DNA of 64,000 bases, from contig JAJCYW010000016.1 of assembly GCA_029262675.1 (NCBI GenBank), positions 1-64,000 on the forward strand, given 5' to 3'. The notes beneath the pieces are model-generated. The model was not told where the DNA came from. It saw only the letters and a program-made list of their open reading frames with translations, and searched no databases. Source of the stretch: Chloroflexota bacterium. GTDB lineage: Bacteria > Chloroflexota > Dehalococcoidia > DSTF01 > RBG-16-68-14. Position 1 is the stretch's first letter. Each line of letters begins with the position of its first letter. Below, in pieces: positions 1 to 6,626 of this stretch. Position numbers and translations under genes: made by a program.

Positions 1-289
1 CTACATCGCCCGTGCTGTCCTGTGGGGGGTGGGCTTTATCGCCCGCCGGCGGGCCGGGCGTCGCCCCGCGGGTGTGGGCGACGCCGACGCTGCCCGCCGG
101 GCAGGCTCCTTCCAGGCTGGCGATCAGGTTGGCCAGCTTGCCTTCGTGCTTCTTCAGGTGCAGGTTGCCGTCGCTGTCGCAGACGGCGATGCCGGCGCTA
201 TCGTAGCCGCGGTACTCCAGTCGTTGCAGCCCCTCTATCAGCAGGGGGGCGGCCTCCCGCGTGCCAACGTAGCCGATGATGCCGCACAT
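1..289 (-). CDS. glmS: GlmS, glutamine--fructose-6-phosphate aminotransferase, N-terminal part
   Basis: Makes glucosamine-6-phosphate for peptidoglycan precursors, in the cytoplasm. The frame opens with MCGIIGYVGTREAAPLL, the class II glutamine amidotransferase start in which Cys2 is the N-terminal nucleophile, followed by the family motif LEYRGYDSAGIAV. The gene runs off the left edge after about 96 codons. An AAAGGAG ribosome site lies just upstream of the ATG. Oddly, the invariant block HTRWATHG reads HTRGATPG and the following NAHPH reads KAHPP; all these changes fall in the first 67 bases, which suggests contig-end sequence errors rather than a dead enzyme. The assignment is secure; the base quality is not. 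Confidence 0.9.
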   Translation of the reverse strand, partial: MCGIIGYVGTREAAPLLIEGLQRLEYRGYDSAGIAVCDSDGNLHLKKHEGKLANLIASLEGACPAGSVGVAHTRGATPGPPAGDKAHPPQDSTGDV

Positions 290-306
290 GCAGCGCTCCT
301 TTCGCT

Positions 307-488
307 CGTGTCACGCGGAGCGTGACACGCATCCGCGGCGAACGGGCATTCCTGTGCCCGCAGGGACCGGAATGCCCCGCCGCGGTCGAATCGTCGTCGG
401 TGTTGGAATGCTGCCGCGAAGTGGTTGGGGACGGGGGAACGTTCCCCCGGTACATTGGACGGACTTTGTCAGGGACTTGCGACCCTGG
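307..488. repeat. Cluster of inverted repeats between glmS and ispH
   Basis: No gene is supported in 290-607. The gap holds four inverted repeats: arms CGTGTCACGC/GCGTGACACG around a GGA loop (307-329), arms GGGCATTCC/GGAATGCCC (344-352 and 369-377), the perfect 18-bp palindrome 432-449 centred on AACGTT, and CAGGG/CCCTG near 469-487. None has a T-tract, so they are not standard intrinsic terminators. They resemble the other hairpin clusters of this window. Confidence 0.6.
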
Positions 489-607
489 TTTGTACCGCCC
501 ATGACGACTGTACAGCCGGGAGGCCATCCGCCGAATGATTCGATTGACCTCCTCCTCGTCATCCTTCCGTGTCCGCACGCTGTGTGTGCAGGAAGGACCT
601 GGCGCTT

Positions 608-1504
608 CTATTCGGTAACTTGTGCCGCGGCGGTGCGCACACCACCTCCTTCCGGATCGAGTTCGTGCAGTCTTGCGATCACGGCGTTAATTACGCTGTC
701 CGGCGTCGAGGCGCCGGCGGTGACGCCGACGCGGTCGCGGCCCCGCAGCCACTCCACGCGGATCTCGTCCGCTGACTCGACCTGGTGCGCCTCCACGCCT
801 TCTTCCCGCGCTACCTCTGCCAGGTGCCGCGTGTTGGCGCTCTCCCGGCCGCCGATGACGAACATCACGTCGGTCTTGTGCGCCAGCTCTTGGGCCGCGG
901 CCTGCTGCGTCGTCGTCGCGTTGCAGAGCGTATTGATCACGCGCAGCTCCGTGATGCGGTCCATGCGGCGCTCCAATAGCGACCGGACGAACTCCGCAAA
1001 GTGGCCTTCGGTTTCGGTCGTCTGGGAGAGCACCCCCAACCGCGTCGGCAGGTCGTCCGGTAGCGTGTCGATCTCGTCGATCGTCCGAATCGCGTAGGCG
1101 TTACCCTCCGCCCAGCCAAGCACACCGCGCGTCTCCTTGTGTTCGGGATCGCCGAAGACGATGACGGCCAGCCCGTCCTCCGTGAGCCGCTTGGCCCATT
1201 GCTGGGCGCGCGTGACGATGGGGCAGGTGGTATCGAGGACGGAAACGCAGCGGCTGGCCAGCTCCTTGACGGTCGCTTCGCCGACGCCGTGGGCCGTGAT
1301 GGCGACGGGCCTCTCGCCCACCTGCTCCAGGGAGGCGATAACGCCCAGCCCCTTTTCCTTGAGCTGGGAGACGACCTGCGGGTTGTGGACGACGGAGCCG
1401 AGGCTATCGATCTCCCCCGTGCGCTCCGTGGCATCCTCCATCATCTTCACGGCGCGGTCGACGCCGTAACAAAAGCCCATCTCACCAGCGAGGACGATCT
1501 GCAT
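608..1504 (-). CDS. ispH: IspH, 4-hydroxy-3-methylbut-2-enyl diphosphate reductase
   Basis: Last step of the MEP isoprenoid pathway: reduces HMBPP to IPP and DMAPP using a [4Fe-4S] cluster. The 298-residue length is normal for the family. The three cluster cysteines are visible in GFCYGVDRA near the N terminus, TTCPIV near residue 95 and NTLCNATT near residue 200. The start ATG at 1504 gives the usual short N terminus (MQIVLAGEMGFCYGV); a longer in-frame extension exists but would run into plsC. It follows cmk and plsC on the same strand. A TATACT box lies 9 nt before the ATG, so it may also have its own leaderless transcript. Confidence 0.95.
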   Translation of the reverse strand: MQIVLAGEMGFCYGVDRAVKMMEDATERTGEIDSLGSVVHNPQVVSQLKEKGLGVIASLEQVGERPVAITAHGVGEATVKELASRCVSVLDTTCPIVTRAQQWAKRLTEDGLAVIVFGDPEHKETRGVLGWAEGNAYAIRTIDEIDTLPDDLPTRLGVLSQTTETEGHFAEFVRSLLERRMDRITELRVINTLCNATTTQQAAAQELAHKTDVMFVIGGRESANTRHLAEVAREEGVEAHQVESADEIRVEWLRGRDRVGVTAGASTPDSVINAVIARLHELDPEGGGVRTAAAQVTE

Positions 1505-1513
1505 AGCCCTACT

Positions 1514-1519
1514 AGTATA
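1514..1519 (-). promoter_or_regulatory. Predicted leaderless -10 box of ispH
   Basis: TATACT on the minus strand, ending 9 nt before the ispH ATG, with no Shine-Dalgarno sequence between. The same arrangement recurs at other genes in the window. No clear -35 box. Confidence 0.45.
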
Positions 1520-1542
1520 CCGTGGCAGGATGCCGCGAGTCG

Positions 1543-2217
1543 CTAGGAAGCCGGCGCTGCGCTCTCCGTGTCTGCGTAGACGCCCCGGTTCTGCTCCGGC
1601 AGCAGGGCGGCGATGCGGCGCATGATGATATCCATCGCCGCGGCCGCCGCATCGGCGTCTACGCGCTCGACGGGCGGCAGGTGGAACGGCTCGCCAATGA
1701 CCATCTTCACGTGTTTTATGGCCAGGGGCTTGATGAAGAGCCACGGCCAGAGGATCGACTCGGTGCCGGTGATGGCGACGGGCACGATAGGCGCCCCGGT
1801 TTGAAGCGCGACAATCGCCGTGCCCGGGTGGGCTTTGGTGAGGCCCCCTGTGCGACTGCGGGTGCCTTCGGGGAACATGACCAGCATGTCGCCGCGCTCC
1901 ACGACTTCGCTCGCGGCGTGGAGGGCGGAGAGGTCGGCGGTGCCGCGGCGGACGGGGAACGCGCCGAAAACACGGAACGCGGGGCCCAGGATGGGCCAGC
2001 CGATCATCTCCCTCTTCGCCATGAACATGGGATTACGCGGGATCGCCGCTATGATCGCGGGCGGGTCGGCGTTGTTGATGTGGTTGCTGACGAGGATCAA
2101 CGGCCCTTTGCGAGGTACGTTCTCCTTGCCGATCACTTCGAATCTACGGACGTAGACGGCGAAACAGAGCTTGGCCAAGAGGACGAAGCCGCGCCGGTAG
2201 GCTCTCAGGAGCGACAC
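1543..2217 (-). CDS. plsC: PlsC-type 1-acyl-sn-glycerol-3-phosphate acyltransferase
   Basis: Acylates lysophosphatidic acid to phosphatidic acid at the cytoplasmic membrane. The 224-residue protein has the LPLAT signatures in order: NHINNADPP (the H-x4-D catalytic motif, here H-INNA-D), then FPEGTRSRTGG (the glycerol-phosphate binding FPEGT block), then VPVAITGTE. A hydrophobic N-terminal segment precedes the catalytic motif. Its start overlaps the end of cmk by 13 bp, indicating translational coupling in a cmk-plsC-ispH operon, an arrangement common in bacteria. Confidence 0.92.
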   Translation of the reverse strand: MSLLRAYRRGFVLLAKLCFAVYVRRFEVIGKENVPRKGPLILVSNHINNADPPAIIAAIPRNPMFMAKREMIGWPILGPAFRVFGAFPVRRGTADLSALHAASEVVERGDMLVMFPEGTRSRTGGLTKAHPGTAIVALQTGAPIVPVAITGTESILWPWLFIKPLAIKHVKMVIGEPFHLPPVERVDADAAAAAMDIIMRRIAALLPEQNRGVYADTESAAPAS

Positions 2218-2933
2218 GGGCCGGCTTCCAGAATTCGCTCGACAACCTCGTCGAGCGTCAGTTCGTCCGTGTCGATGACGAGCGCGTCGACGGCGGGCCG
2301 CAGCGGCGACATCGCGCGGCCGCTGTCGATCTCGTCCCGCAGCGCCAGCTCGTTTCGCACGTCGTCCAGCGTCTCCACGCGGCCGGCGAGGCGCAGCTCT
2401 TCGTGCCGGCGGCGCGCGCGCTCCTCCGCGGAGGCGTCCAGGTAGACCTTGAGCGGCGCGTCCGGCAGCACGACGGTGCCGATGTCGCGGCCTACCATCA
2501 CGATGCCGCCCTCAGCGGCCATCGCGCGCTGGAGTTCGACCATCGCGACACGGACTTCGGGCACTCTGGAGACGAACGACACCGCTTCGCCGACTTCCGG
2601 CGAGCGCAGTCGGCGCGTCACGTCCTCGCCATCGACGAGCACGGTGGCGCCGTGGGGCGCGTCGGGCGGGCCGGGTTCCATGGTGATCGTCACCGCGCCG
2701 GGGAGGCGGGCGACCGCGGCGTGGTCCTCGAAGTCGACGTCGTGGGCGATCGCGGCGCAGGTGATGGCACGGTACATCATGCCGGTATCGATGAAGCGGT
2801 AGCCCAGCCGCCCCGCCACGCGTCCGCCGACGGCGCTCTTACCGGACGCCACCGGCCCATCGATGGCGATATACGCCGGCGCGCTGTTTGCCGGTTGCGT
2901 GTCACCCGTGCCGGACTGCGTCTGGCTGCTCGT
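2205..2933 (-). CDS. cmk: Cmk, cytidylate kinase, with a probable near-cognate start
   Basis: Phosphorylates (d)CMP to (d)CDP. The P-loop GPVASGKS is followed by RFIDTGMMYR, the nucleotide-binding motif GRDIGTVVLPDAPLKVYL and the lid arginines ASAEERARRRHEEL. The only canonical start (GTG at 2852) lies inside the Walker A motif and would remove its first glycine. The frame stays open upstream through AYIAIDGPVASG to a TAG at 2951-2949 and contains no ATG, GTG or TTG there. A GGGAGG ribosome site at 2942-2947 sits 8 nt before an in-frame ACG (2933-2931), which I take as the likeliest start. A base error in a true ATG is the main alternative. Confidence 0.85.
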   Translation of the reverse strand, partial: TSSQTQSGTGDTQPANSAPAYIAIDGPVASGKSAVGGRVAGRLGYRFIDTGMMYRAITCAAIAHDVDFEDHAAVARLPGAVTITMEPGPPDAPHGATVLVDGEDVTRRLRSPEVGEAVSFVSRVPEVRVAMVELQRAMAAEGGIVMVGRDIGTVVLPDAPLKVYLDASAEERARRRHEELRLAGRVETLDDVRNELALRDEIDSGRAMSPLRPAVDALVIDTDELTLDEVVERILEAGPCRS

Positions 2934-2955
2934 ACCGCGTTCCTCCCGCTACGGG

Positions 2956-2961
2956 ATTATA
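2956..2961 (-). promoter_or_regulatory. TATAAT -10 box of the cmk-plsC-ispH operon
   Basis: Perfect TATAAT on the minus strand upstream of the GGGAGG ribosome site of cmk. It predicts a leader of about 15-20 nt. No convincing -35 box at 17 bp. Confidence 0.55.
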
Positions 2962-3040
2962 GCGCGCGGGCAGGCGAGGGAGGATAAGCGGGGGAGGGGT
3001 GGGCCATCCCTCCCCCGTGCTCTCCGTCCGCGCGGCGCGG

Positions 3041-5083
3041 CTACGGCATGACTAGAACCAGAACCGCCGTGGCACCCGACGCGTCAGACGTATCCTGAAT
3101 CGTCGCGCCGGGCTGGCGGGCTAGCTCGTTGACGTAGTCGACGGCTACCTGCGCTCTGGCTGCGTGCGGATCGGCGACAAGGACGCAGCCTATGCCGCCA
3201 GAGGCGATGGCCGATCTGTACAGGTCGGGAGGGTCGTCGAAGCGAAAGAAGAGCGGTTCTTTGCCCTCCCAGTCGTAGAATTCGAACACCAGGGGCATCA
3301 GCGGAAACGGCCGCGGCGCGAAGACCGCTGACCTTTTGCCTTCCACATCACAGGCCGACCGCTGGGCCTCCCGCAACACCAACGCGGCATTGGGCGCCGG
3401 AAGCTCAGCGGGACTAACCTCCCAGTGCCGATAGAGATTGAGGCCGAGGATCGCCGGAAGGACACCAACGGCGCACAATAGTACTAGTGCGGGTTGGACG
3501 CCTGGCTTCGGTATCGCCCGCGAGAAGAGAGTCACAATGCGGTCCAGAGCCAGACCTGCAAACGCGGCCATGGGAGGCAGTACGTAGTGTAGGCGGCTGT
3601 TGATCTCCTCCTGGCGTGGGTGAAACAGGCCTGTCACGACAATCGCGACGAGGAACCAGATGAGGAGAAACCGGTATCGCTTATCGCGTACACGGGTCGT
3701 GGCATACGCGAGGCCCAGAAGCGCCAGTGGCGCCGAGATGTCATCGAGCAACGAGCCAGATACGAAGTGTTTCGGGTACGGGTTGAAGTTGAAGGCGAAG
3801 AACACGCGTGGAGCGCTCGCTGCCAGATCGGAAATGACCTCGATAGGCGACCTACCCGACGATTGAGACTCACCCAGCATTTCGCTGATCACGTTCCATC
3901 CTTCGACGGCGAAGAGCGGGGCTACCGCCAGCGCAAAGCCGGCAGTGATTGGCAACACCGTTGCCGGTCGCCAGTGTTTCCTGCCCAGGAACAGCAACGC
4001 GAACGCCATAACGACGATTGCGCCCCTTCCCGAGTAAAACGTATAGAAGCCTAGCCCCGCGACCGCTCCGGCACAGAATAGGAGAACGAGGCTGGATCTG
4101 CGTCTCCCTGCCACGAACAGCCCAAACGAAAGAACGGTCGGAAGTAGGGGGAAGACGTTGTCGTAGCCGGTGTGAGCGTAACCGAGCAAGTAGTGGGCGG
4201 AGGAGAGTATCGCAGTGGCGAATGCCGCGGTTCGCGCGTTAGTCAGTGCCCGAATCAGCAGATAGAACACAGGTATCGTGGCCAGCAAAATGAGCAGCGT
4301 AGCCAGCTTCCAACCGAAGATGTTCACGCCAGCTACGTCCATGACCGCCGCCTGATACGCGGAGCTGAGGATCGGATGGGTTCCGGAAGGTCCCGCCTGA
4401 CTGAACAGGTTGAGATGGCTTTCGCCGTTGACGATATCCCGGGCAAATATGAAGAACGTTCCGTCGTCACCAAGGGTCGCATAACGCCAGTTCGTGAGGT
4501 CAGTGGCGACCAGTCCGGCGAACAGACCCATCAAGCCCAGCACCACTAGACCTTCCCAGTAGTGAACAGCCAGCCGTGGAGGCCTGCCGGTGCCGCGAAG
4601 GCGATCATACAGGCCGAATAGCAGTGCCGTGAGCGCCAGTAGGCAGAAGAAGAGGGCCACGTACCAGCCTTCGTAGCTGTCGGTAGCGAGTCTCGCGATC
4701 AGATAGCTCCAACCCGCTAGTGAGACGGCGGCCCCCGCAGCGATAGCAAACCCATGCCATCGTTGGGGCGCAACTGGTGACAGTGTCTCGGGAACCACAT
4801 CCTGGTCACTGTCCGATGGTTCTGACTTGCCCCTCAGGGACCAAGCTGACCACGCGAACAGTCCCATCGCCACGGCGAAGATTGGGATCGCTATCGCGAC
4901 GGATTGCTCGCCATCGTATCCGCCGCCTCGGTACAGCTCCGTCAACTTGCCGTCCAGGGAGGAAAGGAGCGGAACGTCATCCGACCAGTGATCAGCGTTG
5001 CCGATGACAGATTGACCGTACGCCGCCAACGCGAGCGCCAGTAGGAGACTAATGAGTGTAGTGTTACGCCTAGCGCTGTCCAA
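3041..5083 (-). CDS. GT39/PMT-like membrane glycosyltransferase
   Basis: A 680-residue polytopic membrane protein. It has an N-terminal membrane segment (ISLLLALALAAYGQS), a second near residue 70, a further block of helices and a soluble C-terminal domain from about residue 560. The DDGTFFIFARDIVNGES region after the third membrane segment resembles the first extracytoplasmic loop of glycosyltransferases using polyprenyl-phosphate sugars (PMT/ArnT fold), where acidic residues are catalytic. The last 120 residues look like a periplasmic domain. Substrate and acceptor cannot be told from sequence. It is transcribed toward the cmk operon. Confidence is high for a membrane GT-C type protein and moderate for the exact family. 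Confidence 0.7.
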   Translation of the reverse strand: MDSARRNTTLISLLLALALAAYGQSVIGNADHWSDDVPLLSSLDGKLTELYRGGGYDGEQSVAIAIPIFAVAMGLFAWSAWSLRGKSEPSDSDQDVVPETLSPVAPQRWHGFAIAAGAAVSLAGWSYLIARLATDSYEGWYVALFFCLLALTALLFGLYDRLRGTGRPPRLAVHYWEGLVVLGLMGLFAGLVATDLTNWRYATLGDDGTFFIFARDIVNGESHLNLFSQAGPSGTHPILSSAYQAAVMDVAGVNIFGWKLATLLILLATIPVFYLLIRALTNARTAAFATAILSSAHYLLGYAHTGYDNVFPLLPTVLSFGLFVAGRRRSSLVLLFCAGAVAGLGFYTFYSGRGAIVVMAFALLFLGRKHWRPATVLPITAGFALAVAPLFAVEGWNVISEMLGESQSSGRSPIEVISDLAASAPRVFFAFNFNPYPKHFVSGSLLDDISAPLALLGLAYATTRVRDKRYRFLLIWFLVAIVVTGLFHPRQEEINSRLHYVLPPMAAFAGLALDRIVTLFSRAIPKPGVQPALVLLCAVGVLPAILGLNLYRHWEVSPAELPAPNAALVLREAQRSACDVEGKRSAVFAPRPFPLMPLVFEFYDWEGKEPLFFRFDDPPDLYRSAIASGGIGCVLVADPHAARAQVAVDYVNELARQPGATIQDTSDASGATAVLVLVMP

Positions 5084-5157
5084 CCAAGTCCCGTCTCAAT
5101 CCCTAGCGGTTAGACTGCCGCAGTCCGCGTACGACGCTGGTAGCATATCATGGGGGC

Positions 5158-5643
5158 ATGATGAGACGTTGGCTGGATTCGGCTCGTGGCGTGAACATCC
5201 CGAACGGCTGGTGGCTGGTGGCAGCGCTCGGCATGGGGGGTGGTGTGCTCGTTGCCGGACTGATCTCTGTGTTAGCGGTTCGCTCAGGCAACTCAGAAGA
5301 GGATTACGTTTCGGGGTTCTGGCAGATCGGCCTCGTCGTCCATAGCGGGCCAGTGTCGGACTCGATCGGCAAATCGTACTACTGCAGCGGTGTGTTCGAC
5401 CAGATCGGCACGGCAATCGAAGGTGAGCTCGACTGTCCTGTGCTAGGCCGTTCAGCGGACGTGACGGGGTTCGTGTCGTTCAAACGCGACGCTGTCGGCA
5501 TGTCGGCGCAGTTTCAGGAGTCGACGATAGAGATCGTGGCAGAAGCCGTCTCAGCAGTGCAATTGGTGGGAAGCTGGGAAGACAGTCAGGCGTTCTCAGG
5601 CAGGTTCGTGGCTGTTCGAGGCCAGCTATCGACTGCCCCCTAG
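5158..5643 (+). CDS. Hypothetical single-pass membrane protein
   Basis: I do not recognise this family. The 161-residue product has one strong N-terminal membrane helix at about residues 18-42 (GWWLVAALGMGGGVLVAGLI), followed by a soluble, probably extracytoplasmic, beta-rich domain with a cysteine pair (YYCSGVF and LDCPVL) that could form a disulfide. It is divergent from the upstream glycosyltransferase. Its stop codon touches a displaced copy of the 3' end of the 6627-8945 gene. An attC-like site begins about 110 bp downstream, so it could once have been a cassette gene, although the intervening tail fragment argues against a simple cassette. Confidence 0.6.
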   Translation: MMRRWLDSARGVNIPNGWWLVAALGMGGGVLVAGLISVLAVRSGNSEEDYVSGFWQIGLVVHSGPVSDSIGKSYYCSGVFDQIGTAIEGELDCPVLGRSADVTGFVSFKRDAVGMSAQFQESTIEIVAEAVSAVQLVGSWEDSQAFSGRFVAVRGQLSTAP

Positions 5644-5751
5644 CCACCCTCCCCCGCCGTGGGCCGCCCGCTCCGCCAGGTACGCGCCCCAGACGACAGC
5701 CGCGACGCCCAGCACAGCGCCCGCGAGTGCCGAGGGCCAGAGGTTGTCGCC
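5641..5751 (-). pseudogene. Displaced 3'-end fragment of the 6627-8945 surface-protein gene
   Basis: About 110 bp matching the last codons of the complete gene at 6627-6742. The minus strand reads GDNLWPSALAGAVLGV and VWGAYLAERAAHGGGG, against GDNLWPWALAGAVLGV and GWGAYLAERASHGGGG in the full gene. The membrane anchor is preserved and the final codons carry a small indel. The body of the gene is missing. It abuts the attC-like site on one side and the stop of the 5158-5643 gene on the other. Confidence 0.8.
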
Positions 5752-5881
5752 GCCCAACAAGCCGTTGCAGCGGACGTGCTCATGCTGCGCGGCTATGATC
5801 ATGGTAGAATCGCGAAAGCCGGAGGTGTGAAGAGGCCGCTCGGCAGATCGCCGCACGCCGCTGAACGCCGATCCGTTAGGC
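5752..5881 (+). other. attC-like integron recombination site
   Basis: All four attC elements are present. R'' is GCCCAAC (5752-5758, consensus RYYYAAC). L'' is CGTTGCAGCGG (5763-5773). L' is CCGCTGAACG (5858-5867). R' is GTTAGGC (5875-5881, consensus GTTRRRY). L'' and L' pair perfectly except for one extra G in L'', the extrahelical base expected of attC folds, and R''/R' differ only at one central position, as is common. The 130-bp span is within the attC size range. The identification rests on pattern alone; no integrase gene is in the window. Confidence 0.72.
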
Positions 5882-6605
5882 GTCATCGAAACATCATTCG
5901 GGAATGTCCGCTTTCGACCCGAAGCGGAACCGGAAGCGGGAGCCTAGGCGGCGGGTGCGGAGCCATTCGAAACGCGGGAAGAACTCCACAGCCGCATGTC
6001 TTTTATTGGGAACGGACATGGGCGTAAAAAACTACCTAATCGAAGGCGTTTCCTGCACCGGCAAAACCTCGGTCTGCGACGAGCTGCGACGGCGCGGCTA
6101 CCACTCCATCGATGGCGACGTGGAGTTGGCCTATTGGGGCGATCCCAAGACTCGTGAGCCCTTGGACAGCTCAGCCTACGAGCATTGGATCTGGGACGTC
6201 GATAAGGTCAGAGCTTTGGTGGCCGACCAAAGTCATGCGGCATCGTTCTTTTGCGGCGGTTCCAGGAATTTCGACCGTTTCATCGATCTATTCGATGGAG
6301 TTTTCGTTCTTGAGGTCGATCTGGACACGTTAAACCGGCGTCTTGCCGCCCGACCTGAAGACGAGTGGGGCGATCACGTTGTTGGAGATCACGGACGAGC
6401 AAGCGAACGGGAATTCATTGCGCGATTGCATGCGACAAAAGAAGACATTCCAAAGAACGCAATCATGATCGACGCCACGGCACCCCTCTCACGCGTCGTC
6501 GACGCAATTCTCGGAAATGCCAACTAGGTGTCGCCTTAAGAACCGCGAGATATTAGTGCCCGCTTTGTCGAAAGCAGACATAGGAGACCACGAATGACGC
6601 CTAAC
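5876..6605 (+). mobile_element. Putative integron gene cassette carrying a P-loop kinase
   Basis: The segment starts at the R' box GTTAGGC of the attC-like site and ends at a second R''-type box GCCTAAC (6599-6605), with one gene inside. The outer 12 bases at each end form the inverted pair GTTAGGCGTCAT (5875-5886) and ATGACGCCTAAC (6594-6605). Both ends also carry a CCGCTTT...AAGC inverted motif (near 5908-5926 and 6560-6576). The downstream attC is incomplete: L'' appears to follow R'', but no L'/R' half is present before the neighbouring gene begins. Confidence 0.6.
6018..6527 (+). CDS. P-loop nucleotide kinase-like protein (AAA/shikimate-kinase-like fold)
   Basis: A 169-residue single-domain protein. 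A Walker A motif GVSCTGKTS follows the first strand (NYLIEG), then a short helix and SIDGDVELAY, the acidic position expected in small-molecule kinases. VFVLEVD and NRRLAARPEDEW look like the second nucleotide-binding strand and an arginine-bearing lid, and a final strand NAIMIDAT ends the fold. This matches orphan ATP-dependent kinases often annotated as AAA-family proteins; the substrate is unknown. I chose ATG 6018 because it places the P-loop near the N terminus; an earlier in-frame ATG at 5904 would add basic, low-complexity residues. It is the only gene between the attC-like site and the half site, so it is probably acquired cargo. Confidence 0.75.
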   Translation: MGVKNYLIEGVSCTGKTSVCDELRRRGYHSIDGDVELAYWGDPKTREPLDSSAYEHWIWDVDKVRALVADQSHAASFFCGGSRNFDRFIDLFDGVFVLEVDLDTLNRRLAARPEDEWGDHVVGDHGRASEREFIARLHATKEDIPKNAIMIDATAPLSRVVDAILGNAN

Positions 6606-6622
6606 AAGGCGATGAAGCGGAC
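6599..6622 (+). other. Half attC site (R'' and putative L'')
   Basis: GCCTAAC (RYYYAAC) is followed by AAGGC and GATGAAGCGGACC, the order and spacing of R''-spacer-L''. No complementary L'/R' pair occurs in the next 200 bp; instead the 3' end of the large surface-protein gene starts 20 bp on. It is read as a truncated attC. Confidence 0.5.
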
Positions 6623-6626
6623 CTCC

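Noticed and set aside
198..578. Open frame of 126 codons on the minus strand and an overlapping plus-strand frame of 273 codons at 276-1097
   Set aside because: They cover the glmS start, the hairpin-rich gap and the antisense of ispH, with no protein signature; GC-rich DNA gives long spurious frames.
5109..5115. GTTAGAC upstream of the 5158 gene as an attI or attC boundary
   Set aside because: It matches GTTRRRY but lacks any other att element.
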